A DNA stretch of 64,000 nucleotides from Neobacillus mesonae (lineage in GTDB: Bacteria > Bacillota > Bacilli > Bacillales > Cytobacillaceae), in contig NZ_JAMBNQ010000021.1 of NCBI RefSeq assembly GCF_023715155.1, positions 20,662 to 84,661 on the forward strand, read 5' to 3'. This document shows, piece by piece, positions 55,383-64,000 of the stretch (positions within the stretch are counted from its first letter, which is position 1; the number at the start of each line of letters is the position of its first letter). Made by a program: the position numbers and the translations under genes. The notes beneath the pieces are model-generated. The model was not told where the DNA came from and searched no databases. It worked only from the letters and a program-made list of their open reading frames with translations.

Positions 55383-56349
55383 TTAAATCTCCTTTTTCCA
55401 GCAGTTTTTTAACGGTACGTAAAAGTGTCGTACCATGTTTGAGTATATCTTTCACTTCTCCAATTTGTGCTTTAGTTAAATTTTTAATCGATAAATAATG
55501 CCCTGATTCATAGTTAGTATGGTCACAGTATGCAAGGCGGTAATGTAGTAATTTATTAAATTGAGTTTCATAGACTTTGATGGATGGGAACGCTGTATTA
55601 CGTAACCCATTAAGCCGTAAAAGGGTAGGTGATTCTAACAGGCCTTCTTTAATAGCTAACAGGCGGACAGCATTGGCATAAGGTATAAAGGCGGTTTCCT
55701 TTAAATTTAGTGTGCCTGAATACGGGCCATGTGTTTCAAATAATAAATTTCCTATTAGATTTATCCCTTTTTTGTAATACAGTGAATTGTTTAAAACCAA
55801 TGTCATCATCCGTTTTCTTTGTAATGTTAGAAAAATTTGTTTTTTTAATAGGTTGATGTAAGTTTGTTCTCCGAGAAGGTTTCTGGCATCAAGAAAAATG
55901 AGCAAATACCTAATAGTCTCCCAGGAGGATTGTTCTATCCAGCTGTTTATCTGCCCCTGCCATTCAGTGATTGATTTGCACCAAAGCGGATTAGAAGACA
56001 TTACGCCGCCTTTACAATAGGAATAACCGGCTTGGGAAAGGCCTTCAGAAATTTCTTTCCCTAGCTGCAAAAAGTATACTTGCTCCTTCTTACAATTATT
56101 ATAGAAAATAATTCCATGATCCTGGTCACTCCAAATAGACTGTTCCATACGTCCGGCACTTCCTGTAACAAAAAATGTAAATGGGCAGGGTGGAGGCCCG
56201 TTTACATTTTTGAGCTTTTCTAATGCCAGCTCAATTACTTGTTTATAGATTTCATCGTGGACTAAGTTTAAATGGATGGGGTCAACGGATGCCCCAGTTA
56301 TTCTTTGAAAATGAAAATTTTTAATTTCTAAATAACTGCTGTTGGACAT
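55369..56349 (-). CDS. DUF294 / GlnD-like putative nucleotidyltransferase
   Basis: A 326-residue protein. Residues 60-85 hold the nucleotidyltransferase motif: FVTGSAGRMEQSIWSDQDHGIIF, with Gly-Ser and the DxD-type acidic pair that bind magnesium-ATP/UTP, as in the GlnD family; a helical DUF294 C-terminal domain follows (DARNLLGE, RLLAIKEGLL and similar). No HD phosphohydrolase or ACT domains of full GlnD are present. It lies directly downstream of amt and overlaps the exonuclease gene. No PII (glnK) gene is seen, so its target is unknown. ATG at 56349 follows AGAGGTG. Confidence 0.85.
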   Translation of the reverse strand: MSNSSYLEIKNFHFQRITGASVDPIHLNLVHDEIYKQVIELALEKLKNVNGPPPCPFTFFVTGSAGRMEQSIWSDQDHGIIFYNNCKKEQVYFLQLGKEISEGLSQAGYSYCKGGVMSSNPLWCKSITEWQGQINSWIEQSSWETIRYLLIFLDARNLLGEQTYINLLKKQIFLTLQRKRMMTLVLNNSLYYKKGINLIGNLLFETHGPYSGTLNLKETAFIPYANAVRLLAIKEGLLESPTLLRLNGLRNTAFPSIKVYETQFNKLLHYRLAYCDHTNYESGHYLSIKNLTKAQIGEVKDILKHGTTLLRTVKKLLEKGDLNGHP

Positions 56350-56388
56350 TCCGCTCACCTCTTTTGTAATTGTCGATCAATAAAAATA

Positions 56389-57648
56389 TTATGCATTAAG
56401 TTTATGTTCCGTTTTAACAAGCTCCGGATACCCGTAGCTTCCGTGCTCGCTTATATCAAGTCCAATAATCTCTTCTTCTTCGGTAACACGAAGTCCGTTC
56501 ATGATTGCTTTCAAAATTGATAAGAGAAGGAAGGAGGTAATAAAAGCAAATGCGCCGCATACCAGTACCCCCATTGCCTGGATCCCAAGCTGATGGAAAC
56601 CGCCGCCATAAAAGAGTCCTGGCTGACCGACAACGGCTAATTCTTTTGTAGCGAAGAATCCGGTGGATAAGGTGCCCCAAATCCCAGCGGCACCGTGTAC
56701 AGAAAGTGCTGCAATAGGGTCATCAATTTTTAATTTTTCAAAAAAACGAATGCTGTAAAAGACAAGAATACCGGCAATAAACCCTATAACCACTGCTGCC
56801 CAGGTTTCAACAAATGCACATGAAGCTGTTATTGCTACCAATCCTGCCAGCGCACCATTTAACATCATCGATACATCTGCTTTCCCTGAAATCATCCAAG
56901 ATATTATCATGGCTGCAACAGTCCCGGCAGCTGCCGCTAAGTTTGTATTTACGGCAACAAATCCGAAAAATCCTGCATCAACAGATAAGGTGCTTCCGGC
57001 ATTAAAACCAAACCAGCCTACCCATAAAAGCAGTACACTTAAGGCTGTAAAAACTTGGTTGTGGCCAGCTAAGTTATTAGCGGAACCATCTTTGTTGTAC
57101 TTTCCAATCCGCGGTTTCAGAATAATAGTTGCAGCTAGTGATGCCATTGCCCCGGTTAAGTGGACAACGGTAGATCCGGCGAAATCCTGTTTTCCATGTT
57201 CGGCGAGCCAGCCGCCGCCCCAGATCCAATGAGCAATCGGCGGATATACAATGATTGAGAATAGAACTGCAAACACTAGGTAAACACTTAGTTTAGCCCT
57301 TTCGGCAAATCCGCCGAATGCTATCGTTAACGAAATCCCTGCAAAAGCCAGTTGAAATAAAAAGAAAACTGCACCAGAGAGTGAAACACCTTTTATGTCA
57401 TACCCGGAATAGAAGAAATCAGAGAAACCAATCAAGGAATTTCCCTTTCCAAAGATTAAGCCGTAACCTGCTGCCCAAAACAACACTGAGCCGATGGAAA
57501 AGGTGAGGATGGTTTTACCGGCTATGTGGCCTGCGTTTTTCATTCTAGTTGAACCCGTTTCTAGAAGAATAAATCCTCCAATCATTAAAATAACTAGGAC
57601 GGCACCTAACATTACCCACATGCTATTCATTAAAAACATCATATCCAT
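56389..57648 (-). CDS. amt: Ammonium transporter
   Basis: A 419-residue Amt/Mep channel with 11 helices. Family marks are GGFILLETGSTRMKNAG near the start, GGFAERAKLSVYLVFAVLF, the HWIWGGGWLAEHG region, DFAGSTVVHLTGAMASLA (the conserved Asp and His of the pore) and VHGAAGIWGTLSTG (second pore His). GGAGG precedes the ATG. A TnrA box about 80 bp upstream predicts nitrogen-limited expression. Downstream come a GlnD-like gene and an exonuclease instead of the usual glnK. Confidence 0.94.
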   Translation of the reverse strand: MDMMFLMNSMWVMLGAVLVILMIGGFILLETGSTRMKNAGHIAGKTILTFSIGSVLFWAAGYGLIFGKGNSLIGFSDFFYSGYDIKGVSLSGAVFFLFQLAFAGISLTIAFGGFAERAKLSVYLVFAVLFSIIVYPPIAHWIWGGGWLAEHGKQDFAGSTVVHLTGAMASLAATIILKPRIGKYNKDGSANNLAGHNQVFTALSVLLLWVGWFGFNAGSTLSVDAGFFGFVAVNTNLAAAAGTVAAMIISWMISGKADVSMMLNGALAGLVAITASCAFVETWAAVVIGFIAGILVFYSIRFFEKLKIDDPIAALSVHGAAGIWGTLSTGFFATKELAVVGQPGLFYGGGFHQLGIQAMGVLVCGAFAFITSFLLLSILKAIMNGLRVTEEEEIIGLDISEHGSYGYPELVKTEHKLNA

Positions 57649-57726
57649 TATTTTTTCCTCCTTTTTTTATCTGTTTGGTTTTATGATGTTTATTTTCCTA
57701 TTTAGTTATATTAAATTCCATAACTA

Positions 57727-57743
57727 TGTAAGGAAATCTAACA
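57727..57743 (-). promoter_or_regulatory. TnrA/GlnR box before amt
   Basis: TGTAA-GGAAATC-TAACA matches TGTNA-N7-TNACA exactly. It lies about 80 bp before amt, where TnrA activates this class of genes in B. subtilis. tnrA is the next gene upstream. Confidence 0.8.
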
Positions 57744-57824
57744 TGTTATTTTTAAGAAAAAAGTATAGGAGGTAAAAAATTTGTTCAGCCAATCTTTCGT
57801 TACAAAAAAATAACCCGGCTTTCT

Positions 57825-58160
57825 TTAAGAAAACGGGCCTTTTCGTAAACCAAACTGAACATTCAATTGTCCTTGAATCATTCTTCTTTTTGCTTCCTCT
57901 GGGGTCAGTTTCTTCTTTGAACGTGTCATTTCTTTTCTAATCTCATGTGTCTGTACTCCGTCTTCAATTTTTTCTGCAATCTCCATTAGCAATTCAACAT
58001 CCGAAAAGGAATATTTTCGACTTCCTCCTGGTGTTCGGTCGGGGAAAATCAGCTTTCGTTCTTCGTAATAACGGATTTGTCTTTCAGATAAGCCGGTCAG
58101 CTCGCTTACGATACCAATAGTGATTACCTTTTTATCCTTATAAGATGTTTCGTTTGCCAT
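57825..58160 (-). CDS. tnrA: Nitrogen transcription factor TnrA
   Basis: A 111-residue MerR-family regulator. [38 protein letters not shown] is almost the B. subtilis TnrA winged helix, and [25 protein letters not shown] continues it. The C-terminal end [12 protein letters not shown] matches the TnrA tail that binds feedback-inhibited glutamine synthetase, rather than the GlnR tail. I chose the ATG at 58160 since it gives the normal TnrA length; two GTG codons upstream add five residues. It has its own TnrA box and sits beside amt, a classical target. Confidence 0.92.
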   Translation of the reverse strand: MANETSYKDKKVITIGIVSELTGLSERQIRYYEERKLIFPDRTPGGSRKYSFSDVELLMEIAEKIEDGVQTHEIRKEMTRSKKKLTPEEAKRRMIQGQLNVQFGLRKGPFS

Positions 58161-58193
58161 TTGATGCTTCACCACCCACTTCTTTACAATATA

Positions 58194-58210
58194 TGTTATA
58201 TAATCTCACA
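58194..58210 (-). promoter_or_regulatory. TnrA box in the tnrA promoter (autoregulation)
   Basis: TGTTA-TATAATC-TCACA matches TGTNA-N7-TNACA exactly, 34 bp upstream of the tnrA start codon. TnrA autoactivation is known in B. subtilis. Confidence 0.75.
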
Positions 58211-58690
58211 TTGTATTAAAGATGAGAACGAATTGTTTGAATTTTTTACAAAAAAGAGAACCAGGATATCAAAATCATCTTCATATAAGTCAACACGTCT
58301 CTTGTCAGCAGCCAGCCTGTTTTTAAACCGATAATGGACTATGTTAAGGAGAGGATGCTGCTACAAGAAAACCGGCGGTATGCTATAGAAACCTAATAAT
58401 CCGGGTTGAAAACCATACAGGTATTTCTTAACCAAGATTTATAAATATTCATTATTTTGGTAAACCAACATATGTGATAGCGATGCAAATAGAGGATAGG
58501 TAAATAGGCTTGTTTTAATCAATGGGCACATACAAATGGAGAATGATATTTTAGTTTTCTTTGAAGAATAACCCAACAAATTAGTAGATTAGAAACCAAG
58601 AAAATAATTGAATATATCAAGGTAAAAAGCTATAATTATATTCGAAATATTATTAAAATTAAAATAAAATAGTTTTTCAAAAAAACTTAG
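58211..58690. other. Intergenic region before the amino-acid ABC transporter
   Basis: About 480 bp. AGCAGC/GCTGCT arms are separated by some 40 bp near 58310 but the fold is weak. No gene, repeat or known RNA was recognised. The last 80 bases are AT-rich and hold the promoter and GGAGG site of the next gene. Confidence 0.4.
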
Positions 58691-58700
58691 GAGGCTAAAA

Positions 58701-59531
58701 ATGAAGAAATCAAAACTAGTATTAACGGTATTAATTACTGCTTTTTTCCTGCTTCTTTCCGCGTGCGGTACTAGTAAGACAAGTGGGACCAGCGGGGAGG
58801 ACAGCGGAAAAAGCGAGAAGAAGACGCTTAGAGTCGTCACCGATGCAGCGTATGCCCCGTTTGAATACCAAGATAAAGGGGAAGTAGTTGGATTCGATAT
58901 TGATTTTATTAAAGCTGCAGCAAAGCAGGCGGGCTATGAGGTGAAAATTGAGCATGTCGGCTGGGATCCAGTGTTCGTAGAAATCAAAGGAAAAACAGCA
59001 GATCTTGCTGTCTCTTCCATTACCATTAACGATGAACGCAAACAGACATATGACTTTTCAGTTCCATATTTTATGTCTACAAATAAAATTATGGTTCCGC
59101 AAGGCAGTCCAATTAAAAATGCTCAAGATTTGAAGGATAAGGTGGTTGCAGTGCAAAACGGTACAACCGGACAGGAGGCAGCGGAAAAGCTATTAGGGGA
59201 AGAAAATAAAAATCTTAAAAAGTTCAAAGATAATAATCTAGCTATTATGGAGTTAAAAGGTCATGGTGCCGATGCAGTTGTAGCTGATAACACGGTTGTC
59301 GAGGAATATGTGAAAAATAATCCAAAAGATAATTTTGTCGTTATTGAAGATGCAGCTGCTTTTGAAAAAGAGTTTTATGGTGTGCTTTTCCCGAAAGGAA
59401 GCAAGCTGAAGGCTGAATTTGATAAATCCATTAAAGAAATTACTGAGAATGGGGAATATGCAAAGATTTATAAAAAGTGGTTTAAGGTTGAACCTGACTT
59501 AACAGAAATTAAGAAGCAGCAAAACAAATAA
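58701..59531 (+). CDS. Polar amino-acid ABC transporter, lipoprotein binding subunit
   Basis: A 276-residue extracellular binding protein. The signal peptide ends in LLSAC, so Cys 21 is the lipidated residue. The mature part fits the SBP family 3 fold: LRVVTDAAYAPFEYQDKGEVVGFDIDFIKA (the family signature), DLAVSSITINDERKQTYDFSVPYF and a hinge with VVAVQNGTTGQEAAEKLLG. The pattern resembles binding proteins for arginine, lysine or other basic residues (ArtP/YckK type). A transcription attenuator candidate and a permease gene follow; no ATPase gene is seen. Confidence 0.9.
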   Translation: MKKSKLVLTVLITAFFLLLSACGTSKTSGTSGEDSGKSEKKTLRVVTDAAYAPFEYQDKGEVVGFDIDFIKAAAKQAGYEVKIEHVGWDPVFVEIKGKTADLAVSSITINDERKQTYDFSVPYFMSTNKIMVPQGSPIKNAQDLKDKVVAVQNGTTGQEAAEKLLGEENKNLKKFKDNNLAIMELKGHGADAVVADNTVVEEYVKNNPKDNFVVIEDAAAFEKEFYGVLFPKGSKLKAEFDKSIKEITENGEYAKIYKKWFKVEPDLTEIKKQQNK

Positions 59532-59542
59532 GATTGAATCAT

Positions 59543-59577
59543 GCGTAACTTCAGAAATGGCAGTTACGCCATTTTTT
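59543..59577 (+). terminator. Terminator / possible attenuator between binding protein and permease
   Basis: AATGGC (59556-59561) pairs with GCCATT (59568-59573) and a T run follows. An alternative stem, GCGTAACT (59543-59550) with AGTTACGC (59562-59569), is longer and cannot form at the same time. It would make the binding protein more abundant than the permease. Confidence 0.7.
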
Positions 59578-59614
59578 TCTATGGAACGCGCTTTTGTTAG
59601 GGGGATCTATATAG

Positions 59615-60271
59615 ATGGATATTCGTTGGGATTTACTTGCTGAATATGCACCATTTTTTGCTAAAGGCACTCTTTTGACCGTGGGGCTTTCTATTGCCGG
59701 TATTCTTATTGGCTGTATTCTGGGGCTATTCATAGGGCTGGGAAAAATGCTGGAAAATAAACTTTTGGCTTTTCCGTTTAAATGTTATATTACTTTTTTT
59801 CGAGGCACTCCCTTATTAGTGCAAATATTGTTGGTTCATTTTGGTCTTGTGCCGCTTTTGTTAGATAAAACGCATGCCATTACTGCGGCTATCATGGCCC
59901 TTTCCTTAAATTCTGCTGCCTATGTAGCGGAAATATTTCGTGCCGGCATTCAATCAATAGACAAGGGACAGATGGAAGCAGCCCGGTCTCTTGGTATGAA
60001 TCATGTACAATCAATGAGATATGTCATTTTACCTCAGGCCTTTAAACGAATGATTCCGCCTTTAGGAAATGAATTCGTTGTCTTAATTAAGGATTCATCA
60101 CTTGCCGCAATCATTGCTGTTCCTGAACTGATGTATTGGGGACAGGCAATGCAGGGACAATATTACCGTGCCTGGGAACCTTATATCACAGCAGCTCTCA
60201 TTTATCTTGTATTAACTTTTTCATTAAGCTTGCTTCTATCCCAGCTTGAAAGAAGGCTGGCTACAGAATGA
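59615..60271 (+). CDS. Polar amino-acid ABC transporter permease
   Basis: A 218-residue permease of the HisM/GlnP family with five helices. The start WDLLAEYAPFFAKGTLLTVGLSIAGILIG and the EAA loop EAARSLGMNHVQSMRYVILPQAFKRMIPPLGNE, which docks with the ATPase, are well conserved. The ribosome site is GGGGGATC. It forms a transcript with the binding protein. The usual third gene, the GlnQ-type ATPase, is absent; a terminator follows and then an unrelated GTPase gene. Confidence 0.92.
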   Translation: MDIRWDLLAEYAPFFAKGTLLTVGLSIAGILIGCILGLFIGLGKMLENKLLAFPFKCYITFFRGTPLLVQILLVHFGLVPLLLDKTHAITAAIMALSLNSAAYVAEIFRAGIQSIDKGQMEAARSLGMNHVQSMRYVILPQAFKRMIPPLGNEFVVLIKDSSLAAIIAVPELMYWGQAMQGQYYRAWEPYITAALIYLVLTFSLSLLLSQLERRLATE

Positions 60272-60337
60272 TTATGTAAAAAACTATAAATAGTCATTTT
60301 AGAGTGGAGTAAGGTATTTTTAAGCTGGTTGTTATAA

Positions 60338-60384
60338 AATAATGGGGAGGCTGCTGCGGACGCGGCAGCCCATTATTTTTTAAT
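60338..60384 (+). terminator. Terminator after the permease gene
   Basis: AATAATG (60338-60344) and GGCTGC (60349-60354) pair with GCAGCC and CATTATT (60365-60377), followed by a T run. Confidence 0.9.
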
Positions 60385-60547
60385 ATGGAATGGTTAGTCT
60401 TTGAAACTTAATACTTATTTGTACGAAAACTTTGCTAAAATGTAAAATTTAGGACATAAAATGGCAGTTAGCAACGAATAATGTAGAGAATAATTATGTC
60501 TCTTTTCCATATGAATGATATAGAGTTTGCAATTGGAGGGGAAAGAA

Positions 60548-63301
60548 ATGACGTTAGAGCAGCAATTAATCCAAAAAACATATTATAAAATGTTCATCGA
60601 TGAACAAGAAAATATACATCCAATTCGTGTACTGGGTGAAGCGTTTCAAGAAGAAGCGGTAAAGGATGTACCTGACCTGTCCAATATCCGTTTTGCTCAG
60701 GGCGAAGTGTATTTTCATAACAAAGATTATGAGACTGCTATTTTTAAATGGGAAAATATTGTGAATGAACTTGAACCATGGGCAAAAAAGAATACCGCAG
60801 ATGCCTACTTTGAGTTAGGTATGGAATCGACTGCGGAGGACATCTATACTGCCATACAAACTGAAGAGTCAACCCTAAATGCGGAAGTGGCATTGAAACT
60901 ATTCACACTGTATATCCAAACTGGAAGATTGGATGCAGCTGTTTCTATCATCAAAAAAATCATTGTACAGCAGCCGGATTATCCTAACCTGACAACGATT
61001 GCACGTGAATTTTTTGAGGAGCATGAAGATTGGGGAAATGCGGTTGAACTTGCAGTGAACGAGTCGAAACGGACCGAATCAATAGAATGGTTTGATATTC
61101 TTTTAGGATATGTTCAAAAAGGGGTTACAAAAACATTTGCTCCCAATTATTATTCCCAGGCATTAGCTATTTTGTTTTATCAGAATAAGGAAAAGTTTGA
61201 ACAGCTTATTTCGACATTTTGGAACAGCAGCAAGCAGGAAGATTCCTATTTTACATGGGTAAATGAAATCAATCACCTGTTATTAAATCTTGATCTAAAA
61301 CGCGGGGATCACTGGACAGTGCTGTCGAAACTGCATAAGGATGCTTATTTTGATTTAATCGACGGCAAGTATTTTATTAAACAGCTTAGTGAATATGTTC
61401 CAGATTTGTTGACTAATTGGCTCTGTTTGGCTGATGAGGACCATGTTGTGCTGGCCTCCGCGGCTGTCCTCTCATGGAATGAATTGTTCCCAGCAAGCCT
61501 TAGTGTAACTATTGTGGAAGAGGCCGAAAAAGTAATCAGTTCTACAGAAGTTGAATTGAACGAGCAAAAAGAGTGCATGTCATTATTCCATTCTATTTTG
61601 GAATGGGCGGAAAAACACGAAATGGGCGAAAATAATAGACTTAAGTGGATTGCGGAGCAGTTGACAGACGTCGATACCTATCATTTTCTTTTGACTGGAC
61701 TTAGCGGCAGCGGAAAATCAACATTTATCAATAATCTGTTTGATGAAGATCTGCAGGACAGTCCGACATCTACTGTAGTGATGTTTAAGAATGCTGAGGA
61801 ACAGGAAATAAACGAAATTACGGATGCTGAGACAACAAAACTAGAAGAGTTTGCCGACTTTCAGGAGCGGATGGACCGGATGCGGAATGCTCAGGAATCT
61901 ATCATCGAATTTAAGCAGCCCAATGCATTTTTGAAGGAAAACGGGCTGGCAATTTTGGATACACCAGGACTAAAAGGCGGCCATCAAGACCGTTATGAGG
62001 TTTTGAAAAACTTCCATGTGGCCGATACGATTCTATTTGTGGTTGATGCCAATGCTCCTGTAAATGAAAAAGAAAAAGGAATTCTTTCGCAAATACAGGA
62101 ATTGGCACCAGATATTCCTATTCATTTTATCCTAAGCAAAATGGACACAATCGCAAATGAACATGATGCGATTCGTATTTTTCAAGAAACCAAAACGGCC
62201 ATTCATGATTATATCCCGGATGCCAATGTTTTTGCCTTTTCTACACAGTATGATCGCAGCCAACAATTGAATGAATTAAAAGAGTTTATCCAGTCAGTCA
62301 AACAAACAAGAAATATGAAGGATAAACGCTTGGCAAAGTGCCTTTACTATATACGGACGATGCTGTCCAGCTTTTTGCAAAAGAGGATTGACGTGGAAAA
62401 TCAATTGATTGAAGCTGTGCGCTGGAATGAGGAAATGCATACAAAACTGAACGGTGCGGTAAATCAAATGCATGATACAGTTGCACATAAAACAGAGGCG
62501 CTGGCCAAATCGTATCGTACGATTAAGAAATCAATACAAGATGAAATTACAGCAACAGTTCCAAAACTGCTTCACGGCTGTTCTGAATTAATCAAAGAGG
62601 ACAGCAATTTCAGCAGTATCCATTTAGAATTGAATGATGAGATGAACCGCAGGATGCAGGAGTTTTTAGATGATAAAATGATGCCGAAATATTTTCAGCT
62701 CCTTCAGAATTGGATTGAAACCTGTAAAGATGAATTCGGACAAAGTCAGGAATACTTAAATGAGCTTGCTGACGGTTTCAACAGCATGTTTGGAGAAGAA
62801 CGCCTAGCACTTTCTTGTGATTTTAAAGTACTGGAAGACTGGCACCGTGATACGGAACGGATGACAAGCGGCTTCCATCTTGAAAAAGTAAATATCCTTC
62901 TGCGCCGGACACCTTCGCAATTTTTATTAAAGAGCGCCGGGAAACTATTTGGGGCCATAACGCAAAATAAAGCAATGCTCCACAATAAATACAAAACATT
63001 TGTGGAAAATGAAGATTACACGGAAATAGCTGAAATGGTCAGCCGGCAGTTTTTCCAGCCATTTGAGCTGTTTGAAAAATCGCTTGAGCGCGATGTCACT
63101 ATGTTCTTTAAATCACCATTAGGCGTGTTGACTCAGGCGGTTGCAGAAGCAAGTGCAGAAATACAAAAGAATCAAACTATGCTTGATCAAATGAATACAA
63201 ATCCGGAAATGTTCCGCGACCCGCTGACATTATTCGAAGTGCGCCTTCGCCAATTCGAATGGATGACAGTTGCCGGGAAAGGGATGCAGACGGTTTATTA
63301 G
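60548..63301 (+). CDS. TPR-dynamin-like large GTPase
   Basis: A 917-residue protein. The first 340 or so residues are helical repeats of TPR character (AQGEVYFHNKDYETAIFKWENI, AEVALKLFTLYIQTGRLDAAVSIIKKI). A GTPase domain follows: GLSGSGKSTFINN (P-loop) near residue 388, DTPGLKG (G3) near 471 and LSKMD (G4) near 530. The last 330 residues are long amphipathic helices (QKRIDVENQLIEAV and so on), as in the stalk of dynamin-like proteins. No transmembrane helix is evident. ATG at 60548 follows GGAGGGG. Bacterial dynamins remodel or protect membranes; the function of this one is unknown. It stands alone. Confidence 0.82.
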   Translation: MTLEQQLIQKTYYKMFIDEQENIHPIRVLGEAFQEEAVKDVPDLSNIRFAQGEVYFHNKDYETAIFKWENIVNELEPWAKKNTADAYFELGMESTAEDIYTAIQTEESTLNAEVALKLFTLYIQTGRLDAAVSIIKKIIVQQPDYPNLTTIAREFFEEHEDWGNAVELAVNESKRTESIEWFDILLGYVQKGVTKTFAPNYYSQALAILFYQNKEKFEQLISTFWNSSKQEDSYFTWVNEINHLLLNLDLKRGDHWTVLSKLHKDAYFDLIDGKYFIKQLSEYVPDLLTNWLCLADEDHVVLASAAVLSWNELFPASLSVTIVEEAEKVISSTEVELNEQKECMSLFHSILEWAEKHEMGENNRLKWIAEQLTDVDTYHFLLTGLSGSGKSTFINNLFDEDLQDSPTSTVVMFKNAEEQEINEITDAETTKLEEFADFQERMDRMRNAQESIIEFKQPNAFLKENGLAILDTPGLKGGHQDRYEVLKNFHVADTILFVVDANAPVNEKEKGILSQIQELAPDIPIHFILSKMDTIANEHDAIRIFQETKTAIHDYIPDANVFAFSTQYDRSQQLNELKEFIQSVKQTRNMKDKRLAKCLYYIRTMLSSFLQKRIDVENQLIEAVRWNEEMHTKLNGAVNQMHDTVAHKTEALAKSYRTIKKSIQDEITATVPKLLHGCSELIKEDSNFSSIHLELNDEMNRRMQEFLDDKMMPKYFQLLQNWIETCKDEFGQSQEYLNELADGFNSMFGEERLALSCDFKVLEDWHRDTERMTSGFHLEKVNILLRRTPSQFLLKSAGKLFGAITQNKAMLHNKYKTFVENEDYTEIAEMVSRQFFQPFELFEKSLERDVTMFFKSPLGVLTQAVAEASAEIQKNQTMLDQMNTNPEMFRDPLTLFEVRLRQFEWMTVAGKGMQTVY

Positions 63302-63310
63302 GAATTGAGG

Positions 63311-63340
63311 GGATGTCCGTTTTTAGGGCGTCCTTTTTTT
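63311..63340 (+). terminator. Terminator after the dynamin-like gene
   Basis: GGATGTCC (63311-63318) pairs with GGGCGTCC (63326-63333, two G-T pairs) and a run of seven T follows. Confidence 0.9.
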
Positions 63341-63370
63341 GCTGGCTGGAACAAGGGGATTGAGACTGTT

Positions 63371-64000
63371 ACCAGTAAGAAAAAGGTTTATAGAGCATAC
63401 ATTTTTTGAAAAGTTATGTTCCCCGCGCACTAAGGGAGGTCGATAGAGCGCGAATCGTAGGAAAAAGCGAATTTCCGCGCACTAAGGGAGGTCGATAGAG
63501 CGCGAATTACAGGAAAAGGCGAATTTCCGCGCACTAAGGAAGGTTGAAAGAGCGCGAATTTTAGGAAAAAGGAAATCTGCGCGCACTAAAAAAGGTGCAA
63601 AGAGCGCGAATATCATGAAAAAGGGAATCCCCGCGCACTAAGGAAGGTTGATAAAGCGCGAATTACAGGAAAAAGCGAATTTCCGCGCACTAAGGAAGGT
63701 TGAAAGAGCGCGAATTTTAGGAAAAAGGGAATCTGCGCGCACTAAAAAAGGTGCAAAGAGCGCGAATCGTAGGAAAAAGCGAATTTCCGCGCACTATAGA
63801 AGGTCTATAGAGCGCGAATATCATGAAAAAAGGAATTTGTGCGCACTAAGGAAGGTGCAAAGAGCGCGAATTTTAGGAAAAAGGGAATCCGCGCGCACTA
63901 AAGAAGGTGCAAAGAGCGCGAATATCATGAAAAAGGGGAATCCGCGCGCACTAAGGAAGGTTGAAAGAGCGCGAATCTTAGGAAAAAGGGAATCCGCGCG
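63371..64000. repeat. Tandem repeat array E: at least 11 units of 52 bp, running off the window
   Basis: CCGCGCACTAAGG-AGGT--ATAGAGCGCG recurs from 63423 at exact 52-bp steps (63475, 63527, 63579, 63631, 63683 and onward) to the last base of the window. A diverged unit precedes it. CGCGCACTA and TAGAGCGCG in each unit are complementary apart from one position, so each can form a stem with a loop of about 12 nt. The core is clearly related to array C, while the linkers (AATCGTAGGAAAAAGCGAA and variants) differ. Confidence 0.94.

Overview
The window looks like a chromosomal segment of a Bacillaceae bacterium, most likely Bacillus/Neobacillus-like (inference). Reasons: AT-rich DNA, strong GGAGG-type ribosome binding sites with frequent GTG/TTG starts, and typical Firmicute systems: LutR/LutABC lactate use, a T-box-controlled ilv-leu operon, TnrA with TGTNA-N7-TNACA boxes, a preQ1-I riboswitch on queT, heme A synthase CtaA, and many intrinsic terminators. 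I saw no rRNA, tRNA, CRISPR array, insertion sequence or prophage.

Layout. 1-2.1 kb: PadR regulator (cut by the window edge), DUF2812 membrane protein, and a single bioB with a BirA-like operator. 2.4-8.1 kb: class V aminotransferase, a decayed lactate permease remnant, then intact lutR and lutABC. 8.8-14.7 kb: ornithine cyclodeaminase-family enzyme, small membrane protein, potABCD polyamine importer, DoxX protein. 14.9-24.1 kb: exonuclease, DinB-like protein, queT with its riboswitch, a helical protein of unknown function, an MFS carrier, DUF2254 protein, and an amidase with a CodY-like box. 24.6-32.4 kb: truncated globin, alpha-glucosidase, PAS-GGDEF-EAL protein, ctaA. 32.4-44.2 kb: DUF4097 protein, BASS and NCS2 transporters, SRPBCC-ArsR pair, dipeptidase, small regulators, HlyIII, DUF1836 regulator, EamA transporter, a leaderless beta-helix protein, and a GNAT enzyme.

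45.2-54.4 kb (minus strand): ilvD, then a Leu-type T-box leader, then ilvB-ilvH-ilvC-leuB-leuC-leuD. leuA is missing from its usual place between ilvC and leuB. 54.6-58.2 kb: a nitrogen cluster of tnrA, amt, a GlnD-like nucleotidyltransferase and a DnaQ-type exonuclease. 58.7-63.3 kb: a polar amino-acid ABC transporter without an ATPase gene, and a large TPR-dynamin-like GTPase.

The most unusual structure is non-coding. Five intergenic arrays (about 2.1, 8.1-8.5, 25.2-26.3, 44.2-45.0 and 63.4-64 kb) hold tandem repeats of different sequence. Four keep a unit of 52 bp almost without exception, one of them for about 22 consecutive units, and the fifth is a decayed version with units of 45-52 bp. 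All lie just after gene ends or terminators. Two of them share potential stem arms despite divergence elsewhere. Together they cover roughly 3 kb, near 5% of the window. A second family of short GGTGTC...GACACC elements and a folded GC-rich element typical of Bacillus genomes also occur.
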